64,000 nucleotides of DNA from Corbicula japonica (taxonomy: Eukaryota > Mollusca > Bivalvia > Venerida > Cyrenidae), in NCBI GenBank assembly GCA_038501625.1, contig JAZAYU010000005.1, positions 5,704,001 through 5,768,000 on the forward strand, given 5' to 3'. The notes beneath the pieces are model-generated. The model was not told the origin of the DNA and did not search any database. It was given only the letters and a program-made list of their open reading frames with translations. Below, in pieces: positions 12,126 through 44,854 of the stretch; the first letter of the stretch is position 1; each line of letters opens with the position of its first letter. The position numbers were made by a program, and so were the translations under genes.

Positions 12126-12545
12126 TATGGACCTGACATAATTGAGCTTCAAGTTTATGCTGTGACCTTGACCTTCAAGGAAGCGACCTAAATGTTTTGT
12201 GACACGTCGCGACGATATGGTGATCATTTCTGTGAAATGATTTTTAAATCCAACTATAAATTATTAAAAGCGACCAAAATGTTGCGCGTGACATTGTGGT
12301 CTCATTATGGTGATCATTTCTGTGAAATAATGTTAAAATCCAACCTCAAATTGACCTTCAAGGTAGCGACCCAAATGTTGCGCGCGACACGTCTCATTAT
12401 GGTGATCATTTCTGTGAAATAATTTTAAAATCTGACAGCAAATAACAAAGTTATTGGCCGGACACGATTTTGCTGCAAGGTCATTGTGTGACCTTGACCT
12501 TCAAGATAGCTACCCGAATGTTGCGCGCGACATGTCGTCTCATTT
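12126..12545. repeat. ~90-bp imperfect tandem repeat
   Basis: GGTGATCATTTCTGTGAAAT at about 12220, 12310 and 12400. TGACCTTGACCTTCAAGG and AATGTTGCGCGCGACA repeat, including a fourth partial unit near 12490. Confidence 0.75.
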
Positions 12546-13166
12546 AATTTTTTCCACCTCTAAAAAATGGGACACCAAAACAATATTTTAAATTTTTCTC
12601 TACTTATTGGACACCCCAACGCAATAAAATAGCATACACTTATAAAGTACTTATAAGTACTGACCATTTTTACTTCAGTACTTGAGTACAGTCAGTATGA
12701 GTATTTTTACACGAAATTTAAGAAAGGTACAGATAAAACCTGTATAAATATAAATAAAGTAAAGGTTACAACTACATGGCATTTATGTAGCTACTTGTGT
12801 ACAGTAAGTATGAGTATTTTTACACAAAATTTAAGAAAAGTACAGATTAAACCTGTATAATTATATTTATTCTACATCTAATAAATTCATCCAATTAGCG
12901 TCCTTTAATTGTACGACGTGACCGTCCAATATTTTCCCGTATTGGATCCAAAAAAGTCTGTATTTTTTTCATATTGGATGATTGAGTGCAACTTTACCAT
13001 TGTTTTACAACGATAAAAGCCGTTGACCGTAAAAATGATCCGAATGAAAAAAAAAACACAATGTAGAACTTAATAAAATTTTGGACCATACAATATGGAA
13101 TATATATGGAATAGTCTTTAAACGCTTGAAAAGTCATGCTTCATTTATTAGATGTAGCATAAAAAG

Positions 13167-13325
13167 GTTATTAGACGTTTTACTGTACAATACGGGATAT
13201 ATTTGGACTTGTACACAGCTTGAAAAGTCATATTGGACTCGCCTAACGGCTCGTCCAATATGACTTTTCAAGCTGTGTACTCGTCCAAACATATTCCCGT
13301 ATTGTACAGTAAAACGTCTAATAAC
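13167..13325. mobile_element. 159-bp near-perfect palindrome
   Basis: GTTATTAGACGTTTTACTGT to ACAGTAAAACGTCTAATAAC, centre CTCGCCTAACGGCTCG. Shorter relatives of its arms occur at 12915-12950 and 13083-13150. Confidence 0.85.
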
Positions 13326-13408
13326 ATATAAATATATAGTAAAGGTTACAATATAGCTAAAAAAAGATATCAAATATTCTATTGTGCTTCACAATTACAC
13401 AAACATTA

Positions 13409-13622
13409 TTAACCCTTTACTCCTTATATACAAACTTCTTGCTTCTAGACAAACAGTGCCGACATCAGGATCTACACTGTTCACTTTTTAACTAATTATG
13501 TTATTTCTGACAGGAAAGCAAACAGTGCAGATCCTGATCAGATGACACAAATTTGCTGGCTAATCTGGATCTTAACTTGTTGCACATGCATCAAAACGTG
13601 CATATATGGAGAAAAGGTTAAA
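13409..13622. mobile_element. Family T MITE
   Basis: TTAACCCTTTACTCCTTATA to GGAGAAAAGGTTAA. Confidence 0.85.
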
Positions 13623-13624
13623 TA

Positions 13625-13830
13625 ATAAAGGGTCAGGGGTTCCATTTGACCCAGGAAATGACCCTCTGACTCTTGAAGTTTTCAAAACCCCTTATTTTGA
13701 TGCCCATGATTTTAGCTGAAGGGTCATTTTTCCTTAAATGAGTGCTATTTTGGCTATAAATGACCAGAAATCACTAAAAAGGTTAACAAAATGACCCTTG
13801 AGATTAAGCAGCTAGTGAAACCTCTGAAGA
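13625..13830. repeat. Dispersed repeat holding the empty T target
   Basis: AGGGGTTCCATTTGACCCAG to GATTTTAGCTGAAGGGTCAT and TTCCTTAAATGAG. Relatives are at 31225-31550 (with a T insertion), 15745-15795 and 8275-8360. Confidence 0.75.
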
Positions 13831-14279
13831 GTTAACATCTAATGTCATGAATCCAAGTTTTTAACCTTGAGAAAGTCATCTGACTCTTCCAAGAGTCAAA
13901 TTTCACTGTCATGTATGATAAAAGGACATATTACCTAATTTATATACAACCTTCTGAAAATAGAGTGTCATTATAAAACTTACTTAAATTTCAAGACTAA
14001 ACCAAACCAAATGAAATCAAATCACTGCATCCTGTTTTGTATCCAAAACTTATCTTATTTCTGGATTTAAACTAAAATAAAGATACTAAATTCACTTTGA
14101 TATTGTGACGGTGAGCCAGCAATTCTACTTTAGTAAAAAATAGATAAATAAGTACCGGGTATATGACTGTGTGAAATATCAGTAATATTTCATATTACAC
14201 ATGATATGTAACACATCTACATTGTAACATGCACAGACGGTTACTTGTAATTTCTCACTTACTACAAAGTTCCATTTCA

Positions 14280-14640
14280 ATAAGATTTTGATGCAGCGAG
14301 CAACCTCCGTAAACAACTGTTGCACTGCAGCACTTCACAAGACGCTAACACATTTTTTGTTATGCGACAACTGTTAGAACTCCCGCTCCAATCAAAAGAC
14401 CTTGTTTTTTACTTCAAAATTAGGTTTTGCTGTCAATCAATTTTTTGATGATGTGGGTTCATTCCCCTTGCGGATGTTGATACAATAACAAAAGGTGTGG
14501 CTAAAAGTAAAGCAACCTGAAGGCGTGATTAACGATGAACAACTTTCTGTCAATTATACTTTCAAGCGCTACTTCTCAAAGAAAATATTAGTTGCCGCGC
14601 ATCGTGTTTGATGTTTTGGTTGCAAGCCAAAATCTAACTG
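14280..14640. repeat. Dispersed ~370-bp repeat, copy 1
   Basis: GCTCCAATCA, TTGCTGTCAATCAA, AAAGCAACCTGAAGGCGTGA and CAAGCCAAAATCTAAC recur in the same order at 59530-59885. Two overlapping ORFs here (14588-14855) lie partly in this repeat and are not called. Confidence 0.7.
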
Positions 14641-15353
14641 AGATCGAAATTTGTAGTAATTGTTGGGGATCTAACATGACATTGTGTGACATCACATGGC
14701 ATCTTATTATGCATAGTTTAAAGTATGTACGTAACTTAACTTCCGTTATTGATGTTAGTTTGAATAAAGTTACAGAACCGGACACATTGCTTAGTGTTCC
14801 ATTACACTATCATATCAATTACATAGACCCACCCCGCACATTTTTGGTGCCGTGAATTGAAAAGAAATCATGAATTTACAGAGACTTCTATTCATCAATA
14901 ATGTTTACATGATTTTTAAAACTTTTTGTAGGTGCAAAAAGGTAAGACTTAAAAAGGTAAAAAAAAAATAAGGAAAGAAAATATGAGGATTATATATCAG
15001 TTGTCAGTGACATTTGTAAAAGTAACTATACCCCTACTGACTCAAGCAGCTAAAGCGGAATGCCATATGACCTTCAGAAATGATGTTTCAGAAAACAACG
15101 TCTCTGAAACAAACGGTGTAAATTAAAGACAATTTAGGTTATACAAGAAAATAAAGGTCTGCTTTGAAAGCTGATGAGCTACTATATGTTAGAGCTAGCA
15201 TTAGCTTACTAAGCCACTTGACTACAACTTATTCAATCTGGCTCTAAGTTTTTTTATAAAAAGGTGATGTTAGCTCCTAAAATATATAAAATCTTTCACT
15301 TATTTAAGGAAATATTTACCCTTCAAATCATAGGGTTCAAAATAAGGCTTTTA

Positions 15354-15739
15354 CAGGGCTGGAGAAATTTTGTTTTTTGTAACTAGTCCAGAACTAGCTG
15401 GGTAAACATTTCAGCTAGTCCCACTTTTGCGCAAATAAGCGAATACTGATTGTAAAGAAAGAAACAGGAAATTCAAGAGGAAGCACTTCATGTAGGCTTG
15501 ATAATGTTAAAACAGATCTCAAAACATGTTACATTGTATTTTGTAATAAACTTATTGCTGTTGTAATATGATATGCACATGGTGCTATAAGAGAATGGCG
15601 CATATCAAATTAAAGTTTAAACTAGTCTGCACTAAAACATTGAGCTAGCCCACGGACAAGCAATCAGATATTTTGAGACTGTCCGATACAATTTTCAGCT
15701 TGTCCAGGGCGTCGGGCTAGTGGGATTTGTCCAGCCCTG
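15354..15739. mobile_element. hAT-like non-autonomous element
   Basis: CAGGGCTGGAGAAATTTTG at left and GGGATTTGTCCAGCCCTG at right are inverted. CAGGG-type termini are typical of hAT elements. Inner CTAGTCC/GGGCTAG arms are also inverted. No clean 8-bp duplication was found. Confidence 0.7.
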
Positions 15740-15928
15740 CCTAAGAACATTTCAAGAGTCAAAGGGTCATCTCCTGGGTCCAATTGGAACCCCTGTGTTT
15801 GCATGACTTTTTAATCTAAAAACTTAAATCAAAATATGTGAAATCATTGTCAGTGAAAATAATCAATGATACTTTTGTATTTAGTTGTGGTACGTTTGTA
15901 GAGTGATATTTTGCTGCTAGAAAAATAC

Positions 15929-15956
15929 ATCAAGGCAGTCCAATTTGGTTACAAGT
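15929..15956 (-). CDS. Possible 28-nt internal exon of the same unidentified gene
   Basis: Acceptor CTGCAG and donor GTATTT bound 28 nt. Joined to the possible first exon at 16999-17009 in the only open phase, it gives MHFVLVTKLDCLD. The connecting exons down to 10477 were not found, so this is tentative. Confidence 0.2.
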
Positions 15957-16194
15957 CTGCAGATGGTTAAGTATTTATTAAATATCTGTAAGCTACACTA
16001 TTGCAATTTATTTTAGGCAATTCATGTACTGACATTGATATTTTAAAAATATGCATTTACAGCATTCATAATTTATATCAATTAAGACTGTCAAAGTTAT
16101 CATAGGGTTATGTTTATAGTTTAACAAGCAAGCACTGTTACTGAATGGAAATCCACATACCGGATTAACAATCTCCGCTTGTTGTATATTTCTC

Positions 16195-16322
16195 TATTTA
16201 TTACTTTTGATTATAATTACATTAATATGCATTGTATGTTTGTATTGTCTTTGTACTGTTGTGGTAACAATCCCGTTTGTTTGGATTTAAACCAATAAAA
16301 TGATTTGATTTGATTTGATTTA
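16195..16322 (+). mobile_element. Probable LINE 3' tail
   Basis: TTGGATTTAAACCAATAAAA followed by TGATTTGATTTGATTTGATT. An AATAAA-type end plus short tandem tail is typical of dead 5'-truncated non-LTR elements. No coding remnant seen. Confidence 0.45.
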
Positions 16323-16371
16323 TGTTCTGGCTTCTGCCAAAGGGAACCCGAATATTTTAATAAAAACAGTA

Positions 16372-16545
16372 TAGGATTCAAGGTTTCCAAGAAATGGGGT
16401 TTGTTTGAGGCAGTCTTTGGATAGTTACATTTGTACATATTATTCCCTATTTTCTGGCCAAACACCCTCTAAAATTAAATATTGCGGACCAAAAAGGGGG
16501 TTCAAGCAACACCACTGCTTACCTCTGGATCTGCCCTTGAACAGT
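16372..16545. repeat. Family G repeat, copy 1
   Basis: AGGATTCAAGGTTTCCAAG, CTATTTTCTGGCCAAACACC, GGGGGTTCAAGCAAC, ending CTCTGGATCTGCCCTTGA. Shared with 16563-16742, 30955-31122 and 53930-54084. Confidence 0.75.
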
Positions 16546-16562
16546 TATTCAACTTCTATCAT

Positions 16563-16742
16563 GTTCAGCCAGTGAACCAAAATATATTAATAAAAAGGGG
16601 ATCAGATCCAAGATTTCTATAAGGGGGGTTTGTGTGCGGCAGTCTGCTAGTAGTAACAAAATTCCCATAAAAAAAATTAAATATTGCTGCCAAAATGGGG
16701 TTTCAAGCAACCCTACTGAACCTCTCTGGACCCACCCCTGAA
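16563..16742. repeat. Family G repeat, copy 2
   Basis: GATCCAAGATTTCTATAAGG to CTCTGGACCCACCCCTGA. Confidence 0.72.
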
Positions 16743-16998
16743 TAAAAATGAACAATAACAGTCAACACAAAGGTACTATCCTATGTACAGAAATTAGCTG
16801 AAATAGCAAATACCAGATGAATCAAGGCCAAATATGGCAAGGTTGCAAATTATTCTGATAATTACACAAATTTCTCAGAATTTCCCTTCAACATCAGCAG
16901 ACAAAAATCGTCCAAATATTACATTATTGTGGCAAATAATTTAGACAAAACAATTACACCAAACACCGTAATTAAATTACAAAACTATGAAATCTTAC

Positions 16999-17009
16999 AC
17001 GAAATGCAT
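16999..17009 (-). CDS. Possible first coding exon of the same unidentified gene
   Basis: The first ATG after an in-frame TGA is followed by only 11 coding bases, then a strong donor GTAAGA. The region just upstream on this strand (17270-17380) is less AT-rich and has several CpG-containing short motifs, as a promoter might. Tentative. Confidence 0.2.
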
Positions 17010-17627
17010 AACCTCCTGTGAACTCCAAGACAATATCAGGATTTTTCCAGCAGTGTCAGTGACTCATATATTGGGCGTATTTCGCTGCGTTTTCTGGGTA
17101 TTTTCCATGAAAATGTGGTGATGATTTCCACGATATAGACAAAAGAATCGAATAAATATTAGATAAATTGAATTATATGCCAACAAAGACTGGATTTCAC
17201 CGGCATTTTATTGGAAATAGATTTTCGTGGCACCTGTCAATATTGAAGAGCGGACAAGGGAAGTAACTGTGTGTTTACACGGGTAAAACGAGCCGCGGAT
17301 TAGGATACGTCGTGTTGCGGATTAAGATACTCCGCATCGCGGATTAGGATACTACAGTCCCTGAAGCGGAACTCTTAAGCAGCTAAATGAGCCAAAATAT
17401 TTTTTTTCAGTTATAAGCACGAGGAAATAAAGTCTTGAGAACGTTTTATTTCGCATCTTTCTTCTTTGCAACAACGCTTTGTATGTTATCAATATCATAT
17501 TTAGTGAATTACAGTCATTTACAGATAGACTCTGAGTAGAATGTTCTTAGTTGTTACAGGTAGAGCAGGAAGTTATTATATAGATGTGAGATAGAGCAGG
17601 GCCCAAGATCATGAAACTTAACCCTTT

Positions 17628-17700
17628 CCTACATATATACACATTTTTACGCATGTGCCATGTGTATATCCAGATCTAAACATGATTATCATTGCACCTT
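17628..17700. mobile_element. Family T MITE, 3' truncated
   Basis: TTAACCCTTTCCTACATATA through the first arm, then lost. Short T-derived arms (AGTGTAGATCCAGATCA) recur at 18047-18065, 18160-18180 and 18326-18375. Confidence 0.7.
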
Positions 17701-18580
17701 TTCTTGGAAACAATTAAGTTTTATTCTGACAAAAAAGGTTGCCTGTTTGTAATGGTGAAATTTTAACGCCTGCAAAAATATAACGATGTTAAAGCAGAGG
17801 TAAAGTTTTAACAAGTTTCATTATTTATTCAACATCCAAACACTGAAAATTTCAAGACGATGAACTTTACATTATTGATTTAGAGTGCTATGCACACAGT
17901 GATGTGGGTTTGACATCATGTATGGTAAATACAGACAGTAATTGCTGTTTGAAGATTTTAAATTTAATGTCTCGTGAATAGTGGGTGATACTGCCGGTAT
18001 TATCAAGTTGCCTAAACCCGTACATACTTCTTTTCCAGATCGCCCGACAGTGTAGATCCAGATCACAGTTGGCATATGATGTAGGGTAAATAAAGAGTAA
18101 TTGCTGTTTCGCAACTTTATGGTCTTGTGAAAAGAATGGATAATACTGCCAGAATAACAACCAGTGTAGATCCAGATCAACTGGAACATTATGTAGGGTA
18201 AATAAAGAAAGTACAGGGTTAATTGCTGTTTGATATTTCAGTTATATGTCTCGTGAAGAGCATGGGGCCTACTAATGGTATTATACAGTAACCCGTGGTT
18301 ACGTCTTTTGCCATATTGGCAACGAGTGTAGATCCAGATCAGCTGGTACTGAGTGTAGATCCAGATCAGCTGGTACATGTAAATAAAGACATTACTTGCT
18401 GTTTGAAAATTTTAGTTACAATGTCACTTGAAATCTAGTAGGTGATACTACTGCCAATATTAATTTTTTGTGACTGAAAAAATGGACAGATGGACAAAGA
18501 ACAGACAGACAGACAAAACAATTACCAATTTTGTTCAAAATTAAATGAAATGTCTAGGTATGAATTTAATAGGCAAGACA

Positions 18581-19508
18581 ATCCTTTACTCCATATAACA
18601 TTAACGCATGTTTAAGGCATCGCCACACTCCTCCCAATCCTATTCATTGATAAAATAAAAATCATCAAATCTCAGTAATGACAAAATGCCATTCAATGAA
18701 ACTTTGCACAAATGAAGGTTACTAATGTATCTTTATTTTGCATACAGTAAGACAAAATAGAAAAGTAAAGAAACAAAGCTAGACCTAAAAATTCCTTGAA
18801 TTCTATTTACATAAATTCACAAAAACTAGGCGATGCAGAACATAACTTTAAATTCCCTCGTGAGCGCAATGATACTGACAAGAAAATGTTGTGTACTCTG
18901 TAAAAAACGTTCAACTATTAAAAGAGAAATCAGTGATTGTCATCCGTTTACGCGACCAGGAAATTGAAGGTCAAACACACTTTTACTAATATCTCGTAAA
19001 GTTTACATAAGTAAATCATGAGGACACAATAAATTGTTGTCAGTATCATATTACTCATGTGGGCATTAAAAATGATGTTTTGTGTTCTTTAGTTTTTGTG
19101 AATTTATGTAAATAGAACTTGAGGGAATTTTTAGATCTCGCTATTTTTCTTTACTTTTCTAAAATGTCTTACCATCTGTAAAATCAAGATACATTAATAA
19201 CATACACTTGTGCAAAGTTTCATTAGACAGCATTTTGCCGTTATTGAGATTTTAATAATTTTCTTTTTATCGAAGAATAGAATTGGGAGGAGTGTGGCAG
19301 GCCCTTAATGTTACCAGTGTAGATTCAGATCAGCCGGCACATCCTTGCAGTCTGATCTAAATCTGCACTGGTCGCTTTTTTGTAAGAAATTACAGATTCA
19401 AAAGTAAACAGTGCAGATCCTGATCAGACAGCACATCTGTGCCCCCTGATATGGATCTACACTATTGGCTTATGAGATAACAGCCATATTAAACAGAATA
19501 AAGGTTAA
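18581..19508. mobile_element. Family T MITE split by a nested fold-back element
   Basis: Left T terminus at ATCCTTTACTCCATATAAC. T sequence resumes after 19308 with CCAGTGTAGATTCAGATCAG and ends AATAAAGGTTAAA. Confidence 0.82.
18612..19308. mobile_element. ~690-bp fold-back element nested in a T MITE, TTAA on both sides
   Basis: The left end TTAAGGCATCGCCACACTCC plus TCCCAAT, and the reverse complement of the right end, TTAAGGGCCTGCCACACTCC plus TCCCAAT, are inverted copies. The similarity continues inward over most of the length (TTTGCACAA...ATGTATC versus GATACAT...TTGTGCAAA), so the whole unit is a large imperfect palindrome. Confidence 0.8.
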
Positions 19509-19938
19509 AAATTTACATTTTAACAAAAACACAAGATCTGGTTAACATCCCTTTATTTCAAAGTATAAATACAACAAAACAGAACAGAAATACACTGAGA
19601 GACAAGATTCACTATTGGGTATAGTTTACATTATCTAGCACTTTAACAAGCACTTTATAAATTGTAAACAAATTTTTACATATACATGTTCGCTTCAAAA
19701 AATAATTTTTACCCAAACACCACTAAAGACAAAAATAATTAGTTTAAACCTTCACATCATAGATGTGACTTTTATTGCATGGGCAATCAGTGTAGATCCA
19801 TAACGGCCAGCACATATTTATTAAAGTTCAGATGTGTATATATATCGCTTGGGGCTATGCCCTTCATGATATTTTCTTGGCATCTGAACTCCACCCTGTG
19901 AAAAATCCTGCGATATATCACCAACTGCTATTGATCAT

Positions 19939-20186
19939 TTAACCCTTTATTCCATGTACATGTATATGGGTTTTATCACACGTGCACATAGTTTAGATCC
20001 AGATCAGCCAGCACATCCCTGCCATCTGATCTGGATCTACACTGGTTGCTTCTTGGTTAGAAATAACCTAATGAATCAAAGTAAACAGTGTAGATCCTAA
20101 TCAGACGGGACAGATGTGCAAGCTGATCTGCATCTATACTGTTCGCCCATGAAATAACAGCCATATCTCATGGAGTCAAGGTTTAA
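19939..20186. mobile_element. Family T MITE
   Basis: TTAACCCTTTATTCCATG to GGAGTCAAGGTTTAA. A single diverged arm lies at 19785-19815. Confidence 0.87.
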
Positions 20187-20189
20187 TAA

Positions 20190-21490
20190 GCATTCTTAGC
20201 TTGCACAAATTCACCGAGGCTTTATGTAATACTGTTTCACGAACTTAATCTATTTAATAAATGGCTAACATGTGAAAATTCCTGCGAACTGAGAAGTTTC
20301 AACATTTCACATTCAAAATTTGGTTAACAATTCCCTAGAGGAAAGTTTGCCAATTTTATGATGGCAATAAATAAACCAGTTTTTCAACAATGTGTTTTTT
20401 AACTGAAATAATTAAATTAAATGTTTCAACTATCAGCAACAGTCATAAATTTCTTGGTTAACTTGATAAATTTCGATTTTGCTAAAAAAACACAATTACA
20501 AGAGAGGCAATTCTGATTGTATTGTATTATTTTATTGAAAATACTGTTGTTGAGGGAAATTTATCTTGGTTAACTTTATTAAAACTGAAATTTATCAAAT
20601 AAACCAAGAAATTTATTCCTTAACAACAATATTTTCTTCACATAAAATAACACAACTCAAAACTAATTATCTCCCTTTACATTCTCTTTTTGCAAAATTG
20701 AAATTAATTATCGGTACTCACAAAATTCGTACTCATGAACAGGCTCAATCAAATCCAGCCTGCAATATTTTGACATTTATCGTGTTTGGTGGTTATTAAA
20801 GTTTCATTTCGATCTTTACTATTAACCATAGATGCACTTTCATTTGTGGGTATAAAATTTCATGGGTTCTTGAATTCATGGTTTTCATTTTTCTAAAATA
20901 GATTTAAGTTCAATTCTAAATTCTTTTGTAGTTTTATATTTATTGATCAATGGTATTGTATACCATGTCTCGACACAATAACTTATTCATATTATGTAAT
21001 AGCAATTTTAGCACTGTTTGCTGGTTTTCAAAGAATAAAACTAATTAAGTGTATAAAATATTAAGTTTAGAAAAAAAATTAATATAGGCATAAATAAATT
21101 AAAATACATAATTTGAATTAAATATATATGTATAAATGTTTATTTCAATATAAATTCAAGGGATAAAGAAATGCAGGGTAGACTTTGAAAGAAGATTCTA
21201 GTATTTCCAGTTACACAATTTCCCTGGTAGATATCGTTATGCCTTCCTATTATGTGACATTCGATGCAGTACCATGTGCACTGTAACCTGAGAGTTGCTT
21301 GACCAATTTTCATTGTTTCTGATCAACATGTTTGAATGATATTGCAAATAAGGTCACCCTGTGTTTCTTTATACCTCAAGAATATAAAATTTATTTAACA
21401 TGCACCAATTAGTCTCTTAGCACTTTCTGAATTGCTTGTTAGAAGCTCCAATTGTCCAAGTCCAATGTTGCTTCCAACTTCATACTAATA
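20190..21490. other. Non-coding AT-rich stretch
   Basis: Only short stop-rich frames; no named repeat is seen. The 77-codon ORF at 20566 is low-complexity and not supported. Confidence 0.6.
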
Positions 21491-21496
21491 ATTTAT

Positions 21497-21741
21497 TTAA
21501 CCCTTTCCTCCATAGATACACATTGATTGCGTGGGCCAACAGTGTAGATCCAGATCAGACGGCACATACGTGCCGTCTGATCAGGATCTGCACTGTTCGC
21601 TTTTGATTTGTTACGTTATTTCTAAACCAAAATGTGACCTTTGCAGATCCTGATCAGATGGCATGGATGTGCCAGCTGATCTGGATCTACACTGGTCGCA
21701 CAAGCGTAAAAATAAATGCCTAAATATGGAGAAAAGGGTAA
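21497..21741. mobile_element. Family T MITE
   Basis: TTAACCCTTTCCTCCATAG to GGAGAAAAGGGTAAA. Confidence 0.9.
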
Positions 21742-22000
21742 ACTAGAGGGGTGTTCAGTTGTCTTGCCCTCTGGTACTATGTCGGCATAAAAATGCAGGT
21801 ACAAAAATTGGCATAACTCCATCTAATGTGACCTTGACCTGAAGAATTTGTCATCATAATAAGCAACATAATTTGGAAGTTCATGAATAAAAATGAAGAA
21901 ATAGCAAAGTTATAGCCAACTTTAAGTTTTCATGACGGACCGACAGATGGACGGACAAAGCAATCCCTATGTATCACTTTTTTTTAAAGGGTGACACAAA
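21742..22000. repeat. Degraded element with GACGGACCGACAG/ATGGACGGACA tail
   Basis: TAATGTGACCTTGACCTGAA, then AAATAGCAAAGTTATAGCC and an ACGG-rich tail (CATGACGGACCGACAGATGG). Probably a worn relative of the minisatellite-cored elements. Confidence 0.45.
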
Positions 22001-22001
22001 A

Positions 22002-22175
22002 CCCTTTAATCCATGGCTTATTGATTATACCTCATGGATGGCCAGTTTAGATCAGCCTGCTCATAATTATATGCACCCTGATCAGGATAATTTCACAATT
22101 TACTTCTAGGTAAAAAATAACAGAATTAGTGTAGATCTTGATCAGACTGCATGGATGTGAAGGCTGATACGGATC
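22002..22175. mobile_element. Family T MITE remnant
   Basis: AACCCTTTAATCCATGG and weak copies of both hairpins. Confidence 0.55.
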
Positions 22176-22198
22176 TATAAAATGACCAGGGATCTATC

Positions 22199-23170
22199 CT
22201 GGTGTCACGTATTTTGACGCACTTAAGCTTTTAATCCAAAACAACTTTTTAAATTGAATGTTCATTTTGAACTAAACATTAATATCATGAACATACATCC
22301 TTCCTTATTTGAATAAAACTACAATTATGAAAAAATATCAAGATTTTTTTTGTAGAGCAAGAAACAAACATGACAACCCCAAAAATGCTAACTTTGGTCT
22401 TCACCCACATATTTTGACGCATGTAATGTAACCACATTTCTAATTAGTTAAAAGTAAGTTTACACACTTTCTTGCATCTGGCACAACAAAAGAACATGAA
22501 TGGTGTTATTTTAATCATCTAGAATAAGTTTTTGACAATAGTTGTATGGTAAAAAATTGGAAAACGGAATTTTATTAAAGATTCTGCATCTAGTCTGCTT
22601 GAAGTGCGAAAAGACATCACTGTTTGATGACTGGTGGTATCTTTCCTGTTTTCCATGACTAACCATATCTCCTGGGGTAGTGTCCTTTGCAGTTTTAATA
22701 TTTTGATATTGTAGAGTGAAAAATAACAATGATGATAAATTATAAATGAAGGTAAAAATGTATGGAAACAATATAACATGTAAGGGATTTACAACAATGA
22801 CAAATTTTAGTACAACATTAATATATTGCACTCATGCCCATCACATGACTGATGCTAGATTTTTCATTTGTTGCAAACAACAGAAAAACTTGTTTTAAAT
22901 TGTGTAAAATGGTACCAATATTAAGGATTTATTCAACAAGAGAAAAAGTATTAAGTAATTCGTGTTATTTTTACTATATCATTAAACAATGATGTTTTAC
23001 TGGCTTCAGTTTGCATAATTTACACACTTTAATTTATTAAATGGTCAGAGAAATGTTGACTGATAATTTTGCAGCATAATTACATCATTAGGAAATCACA
23101 TATTTAGTAGCGAGGTGAAAACACACAGTGCGTCAAAATATATGGTGCGTCAAAATATGTGGTGTGAGGA
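22199..23170. mobile_element. Possible ~970-bp element with TTTTGACGCA inverted ends
   Basis: GGTGTCACGTATTTTGACGC at 22199, a second CACATATTTTGACGCATG at 22408, and inverted copies GTGCGTCAAAATATATGG / TGCGTCAAAATATGTGGTG at 23127-23165. No transposase reading frame is seen. Confidence 0.5.
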
Positions 23171-23456
23171 TACACTAAGTAGCAGATCATGAGATGGAAT
23201 AAAACCTGTATTCATTGAGTAAAGGGATGAGAAAATTCACATTAATTTCAGATCAATGGTTGCACAATAATCTAACTAAATGTGCTAATAAAACAATACT
23301 GTTTCTTAATCGCCTTAACAACAGACGATTAGCAAAACATTGTTTAATCAAGAGAATCTGGAACAAGACTGTCATTATCCCATGAGATTTTGTGAAGTTG
23401 GTAAGCCCATTTTGTTCATGATTTCGGAAATCGAGTTCTATCCTCAACACTGTAGT

Positions 23457-43819
<20,363 letters not shown>

Positions 43820-44854
43820 CTTGTCGAAATCTATGCAAAAACTTCAAAGGAATATGCTAAATTTTTGTCGCAGACAACCTTCTCGTGCAGACGGCCTTCA
43901 CCTTTCGAGTGGTAATTTTGATTAGTATTACAACACATTGTAGAACAATATTACAATATGACACCATTTCACAGAGCAGTTTCATAGGGTTCTTCCAAAC
44001 GACAGTAATTTATTTGTTTGTACTGAAGGAGTAAGAGTCAAACACATCTACTAAACATAATTCGTGTTATTTCTTACTGATTTATACTCGTTTCAAAAGT
44101 ATGCAAAACACGGCTTATTTTAAAACTAGACAAGGACCTATACATGCAAGACAAATTAGAAGTAGTTTTGAATTTTGACCATTCTCAACAGCAGCCACTA
44201 AGTCAGATAACTAACTTTAAATTAATAATAATGAGTTAATTTAATTTTGTTTAATTGTTTTAATTAAGGTCACAAAAAACAACAAATTTCTTGAATTAAT
44301 ATTAAAAAAAAAAAATCCTTGTTCTTTAAAATACTACTAAATCTATGGATCTGATGGCCTCTATCTGGTAAGTGTCATACCAATAAACTGATAAACTGAT
44401 AATGTGTCATGGTCACACTTGGTAGGATCTGTGAAAGTGTGGTTTTATTACAGGAAGTCTTAACCTGTTAGATAACTGTGTAGTAATGTTTTCTTTTGTG
44501 CCACATGTTTAATAAATTCTGCAAATTAAAATTAAAAAACAACAAAAAAAACGTCAATAAATCAAATTATTGAATTATTTTTTCTTAATTTTGACTTTTA
44601 AAATGTCATAAACATATTATAAATCATTAAAACTGATTGCATTTCACATTTTTATATCTGTAAGGCTTTATGTGGAGATTCTATATTTTAATATTTCTTA
44701 GTTATTTAATAATTTAAAAAAACAATAAGACATCACTGTTTTGAACTAAATTAAATGCTTAATTTTAATAAAACCTCAGCAATTTTCGAAGCATGCACTA
44801 TACATTGAAAAGGTGTGAATAATTTTGGCTTTAATGATCTAACAAAAGGTTAAT

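Noticed and set aside
14588..14855. Overlapping 65- and 87-residue ORFs on opposite strands
   Set aside because: They lie partly in a dispersed repeat whose second copy (59530-59885) does not keep the frame.
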